Source of the DNA: Isoetes taiwanensis
Lineage: Eukaryota; Streptophyta; Lycopodiopsida; Isoetales; Isoetaceae
DNA length: 64,000 nucleotides
Reading direction: 5' to 3'
Assembly (NCBI GenBank): GCA_021234155.1
Contig: JAJEKV010000038.1
Location: 11,988,290-12,052,289 of the forward strand
The notes under the pieces are model-generated. The model was not told the DNA's origin. It did not search any database and saw only the letters and a program-made list of their open reading frames with translations. Positions 62,087 through 64,000 of the stretch are shown one piece after another. A program made the position numbers and the translations under genes. Positions within the stretch are counted from its first letter, which is position 1; every line of letters begins with the position of its first letter.

Positions 62087-62239
62087 CCGTTAGAAACAAA
62101 ATAAACTCACCTCAATCTCGGGTTTTCAATAATGTTTTTCGGCACGATCTGGTCAATCCTTCGACATCCCTGCGTCTCGTCCGGGTTTGTCTCCCTCGTC
62201 CCCAAATCGTCTTTTTGCTTCCATTTGTCTTCCTCCCCT

Positions 62240-63000
62240 TGAAATGCTCATGAAGCGGATCAAGTATGGCCCGATGGTTTCAACCATGTCCTTATTTCCA
62301 ACCACGGATATAGGTTTCATTCCAAGCGACGCATAGCCCCCGAGAGAACGGGGCCATTCATGTACCACTTCGCATACAATTTGATCTTCCTCGACCAAGG
62401 CGGTTGTGAAGTACTTGATAACTCTTGGCGGATAGAATTCTATGTATAGGACGGTCGCACCATCGCTGGCGGACCTTGTCCATCGATGGAACATCCTCCA
62501 TAAACCTGCCCCCTTCGAGGGTTCCATCTGCTCTTGAGAGATCATGAACTTGTCGAGATAATGATGCTCGCTAGACCACCACTTATCCGAATTCGACCGC
62601 CGTCTTGAAATCAAAACCAAAACTATGTTGGCAAAGCTTGGTGCCTTCGGCAAAACCAAGTCTCTGCACTCATGATCAAGTTAGGTATATGGAGTGCATG
62701 ATCTTGTTGGTGAAGTTAATATCCCGGTGCCCATTGGGAGGCAGCCGGTTGTTTGATTGCCCAAGCATGCAAAAGACAAGGAAACTGAAAGTATCGGGTC
62801 GGTCATGTCGGTTCGTCTTGTACCAGCGCTCTATGTCAGCTTTGTCATAAAAAGGGTGGGGTCTTGATCATATTGATGGCAAAATGGTGCCCGCGGGTCA
62901 GTGCGGTTCGGACCACCAAATCCTTGTGTCCCAAAGTAACCCGAAAATGGGGGGAGCTATCGATGCGCCTTAAATGGGACCACCCGAATCAAGCTTCCTT
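62240..63000 (-). CDS. Unrecognised protein-coding segment in element B
   Basis: The minus strand carries sustained coding-like sequence. 62,659-62,240 includes DKWWSSEHHYLDKFMIS, GLWRMFHRWTRSASDGATVL, EFYPPRVIKYFTTALVEED and CEVVHEWPRSLGGYASLG. Upstream, 62,940-62,690 gives HKDLVVRTALTRGHHFAIN and, after a shift, ADIERWYKTNRHDRPDTFSF, MLGQSNNRLPPNGHRDINF. This looks like two or three exons of one protein. I recognise no family. It lies upstream of, and on the same strand as, the FCP1-like part, so both could be one gene, captured or element-encoded. Confidence 0.45.
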
Positions 63001-63096
63001 TTGAATTGCCATAGCGCGTTCGGGGAAAGGAAGGGTTTTAACGTTAACCTTCAGCTTGGTGTTGATGTAGGGTTGACATAGAGCGGTTCAATTCCT

Positions 63097-63719
63097 TCAT
63101 GTCTTCCTCATCAAGGGCAGCCTTTTCCTTGTAATAATCAAAATCATGGTATTCATTAGATGCAACGTTGGTAACTCACGTGATGCCTTCTTCCCTAACT
63201 TGTCGCTTTTAGGGCGTGGCATAATCCTTTGCGTCACGCAATTTAGAACTCTGGTCTTCCTCGTGAGGGATTGTTCCTCAAGATTTTTGCCTTGTAGGTC
63301 AAAGCGTTTCTTTGTCCCATTGAGGCCACGTATCCTCTTCATGAACTGCTTGTCAAACAACTTGGGGGTCGGGCCTGCTTGAAATTCTCCATTCTTTGTC
63401 CTTGACTTGCCTCTTGTCCATTGAGCCCATATTTCAGTCCATTTCTCCCGGGCCTTCCTCGATCTTAGGAATGAGGTTAAAGTATTGGTGCAGAGACTCC
63501 ACTACCTTTCCTTGGTGTTCTCTTCTTCTTCTCCTCTTCTTCCTCTCCCTCGTCATCTTCCTGTCCCTCCAGAGAACATATCACGCATAGTTTCTCAAAG
63601 GTCTTCCACTTATCCAGGGGAGCCACGTTTCCCCTTTTAGGGCCGAGGACAACCAATGCTTTCCACTTGTTGCCCCTGGCGTGTATGATAGAAGTGGGGA
63701 TAAGGGCTACGTGGGACAA
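63097..63719 (-). CDS. Unrecognised charged protein segment in element B
   Basis: The minus frame 63,719-63,477 ends in an acidic then basic run (GQEDDEGEEEEEKKKR, TPRKGSG) after KWKTFEKLCVICSLE. The frame 63,360-63,097 is basic (FDKQFMKRIRGLNGTKKR, MPRPKSDKLGKKASRE). They may be adjacent exons of the protein continuing at 63,000-62,240. The family is unknown; low-complexity charge runs weaken the case. Confidence 0.35.
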
Positions 63720-63790
63720 TGTACCCGATAGCCGAGCATGAAGTATCTACAAACACCCGGGGAATAAGCGGTAAAATGTCTTAGCCAGGG

Positions 63791-63985
63791 TTTTCTCGAC
63801 TCGCGAGTCGAGAAAGTCCATGAATGTCTAATTTTTCTTTTACTTCTGCGGGTTTTCGACTCGCCCAGTCGAAAAGCTTCTACATCCTTTGATTTTCTGC
63901 ATTCACCGGCCTTTCTCGTTTCGCGAGGTGAAACCCGATGATGTCGGCAAATATTAGGATGGCGGGGCTTTTCGACCTCGCTTGG
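63791..63985 (+). repeat. Hairpin cluster at the right edge
   Basis: 63,792-63,815 is a perfect 24-nt palindrome (TTTCTCGACTCG and its complement). TTTTCGACTCG..CAGTCGAAAA follows at 63,853-63,875, a diverged copy lies at 63,911-63,933, and a partial one at about 63,968. Spacing is about 58-62 bp, as in the element A array. Confidence 0.8.
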
Positions 63986-64000
63986 GGGAATCCATTCAAT

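Larger units (their letters stand above)
59872..64000. mobile_element. AAGTCG-ended TIR element B (at least 4.1 kb, open at right edge)
   Basis: From 59,872 the sequence AAGTCGTATTTAATTAAAG and the next ~120 bp match the left end of element A (24,500). The presumed target duplication would be TCCA (59,868-59,871). The other end lies outside the window. Like element A it carries hairpin modules and gene fragments on the minus strand. Coding content is richer than in A, so it could be a longer or autonomous relative. Confidence 0.75.

Overview
This is a repeat-dense window from a land-plant nuclear genome. The plant assignment rests on an EXORDIUM-type cell-wall gene, a GH17 beta-1,3-glucanase, decayed plant UDP-glycosyltransferase and U-box cyclophilin fragments, and an LTR-element primer-binding site matching the 3' end of plant initiator tRNA-Met. 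The species cannot be fixed from sequence alone. Only two ordinary protein-coding genes look intact: the EXORDIUM-like gene (22,304-23,272, +) and the GH17 gene (38,439-37,038, -, two exons). Most of the rest is transposable elements, satellites and captured or decayed gene pieces.

Layout. 1-2,450: unassigned DNA and the 3' part of a histone H3 pseudogene. 2,451-8,570: a 6.1-kb CACTA-like terminal-inverted-repeat (TIR) element with a GAC target duplication, which cuts the H3 pseudogene; the H3 5' end lies at 8,571-8,608. 8,609-11,432: remains of an LTR retrotransposon on the minus strand (primer-binding site at 10,509-10,522). 11,433-19,039: a 7.6-kb relative of the first element, inverted, with a TAG target duplication. 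Both elements carry a 19-bp minisatellite, AAAACAAC/ACCACAC-type subterminal repeats and a tRNA T-arm-like motif. 19,291-20,765: a LINE with a pentanucleotide tail. 22,304-23,272: the EXORDIUM-like gene.

24,080-32,850: an L1-type LINE on the minus strand, split in frame by a 5.2-kb TIR element (24,500-29,713, 4-bp target duplication GCAA) that carries tandem hairpin repeats and antisense fragments of two host genes (an ectonucleotide pyrophosphatase and a UDP-glycosyltransferase). 32,860-35,764: a second LINE type ending in (TATTC)n. 37,038-38,439: the GH17 gene. 39,161-40,420: another (TATTC)n LINE 3' end. 40,421-53,900: sparse region with LINE endonuclease fragments, a shared ~300-bp repeat, SINE-like repeats and a short inverted-repeat element. 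53,930-58,560: an intron-bearing DEAD-box helicase (DDX3/Ded1 type) pseudogene, interrupted by a minus-strand CYP65/PUB49-type cyclophilin fragment. 59,872-64,000 (open at the right edge): a second copy of the AAGTCG-ended TIR element, again with the hairpin module, plus an FCP1-like phosphatase fragment and unrecognised coding segments.

The most unusual content is the two TIR element families. One is a CACTA-like family built around a 19-bp minisatellite. The other is a 4-bp-duplication family carrying a recurrent palindromic hairpin and captured gene exons. Both sets of boundaries are supported by target duplications, and each has one insertion that splits a recognisable coding sequence.
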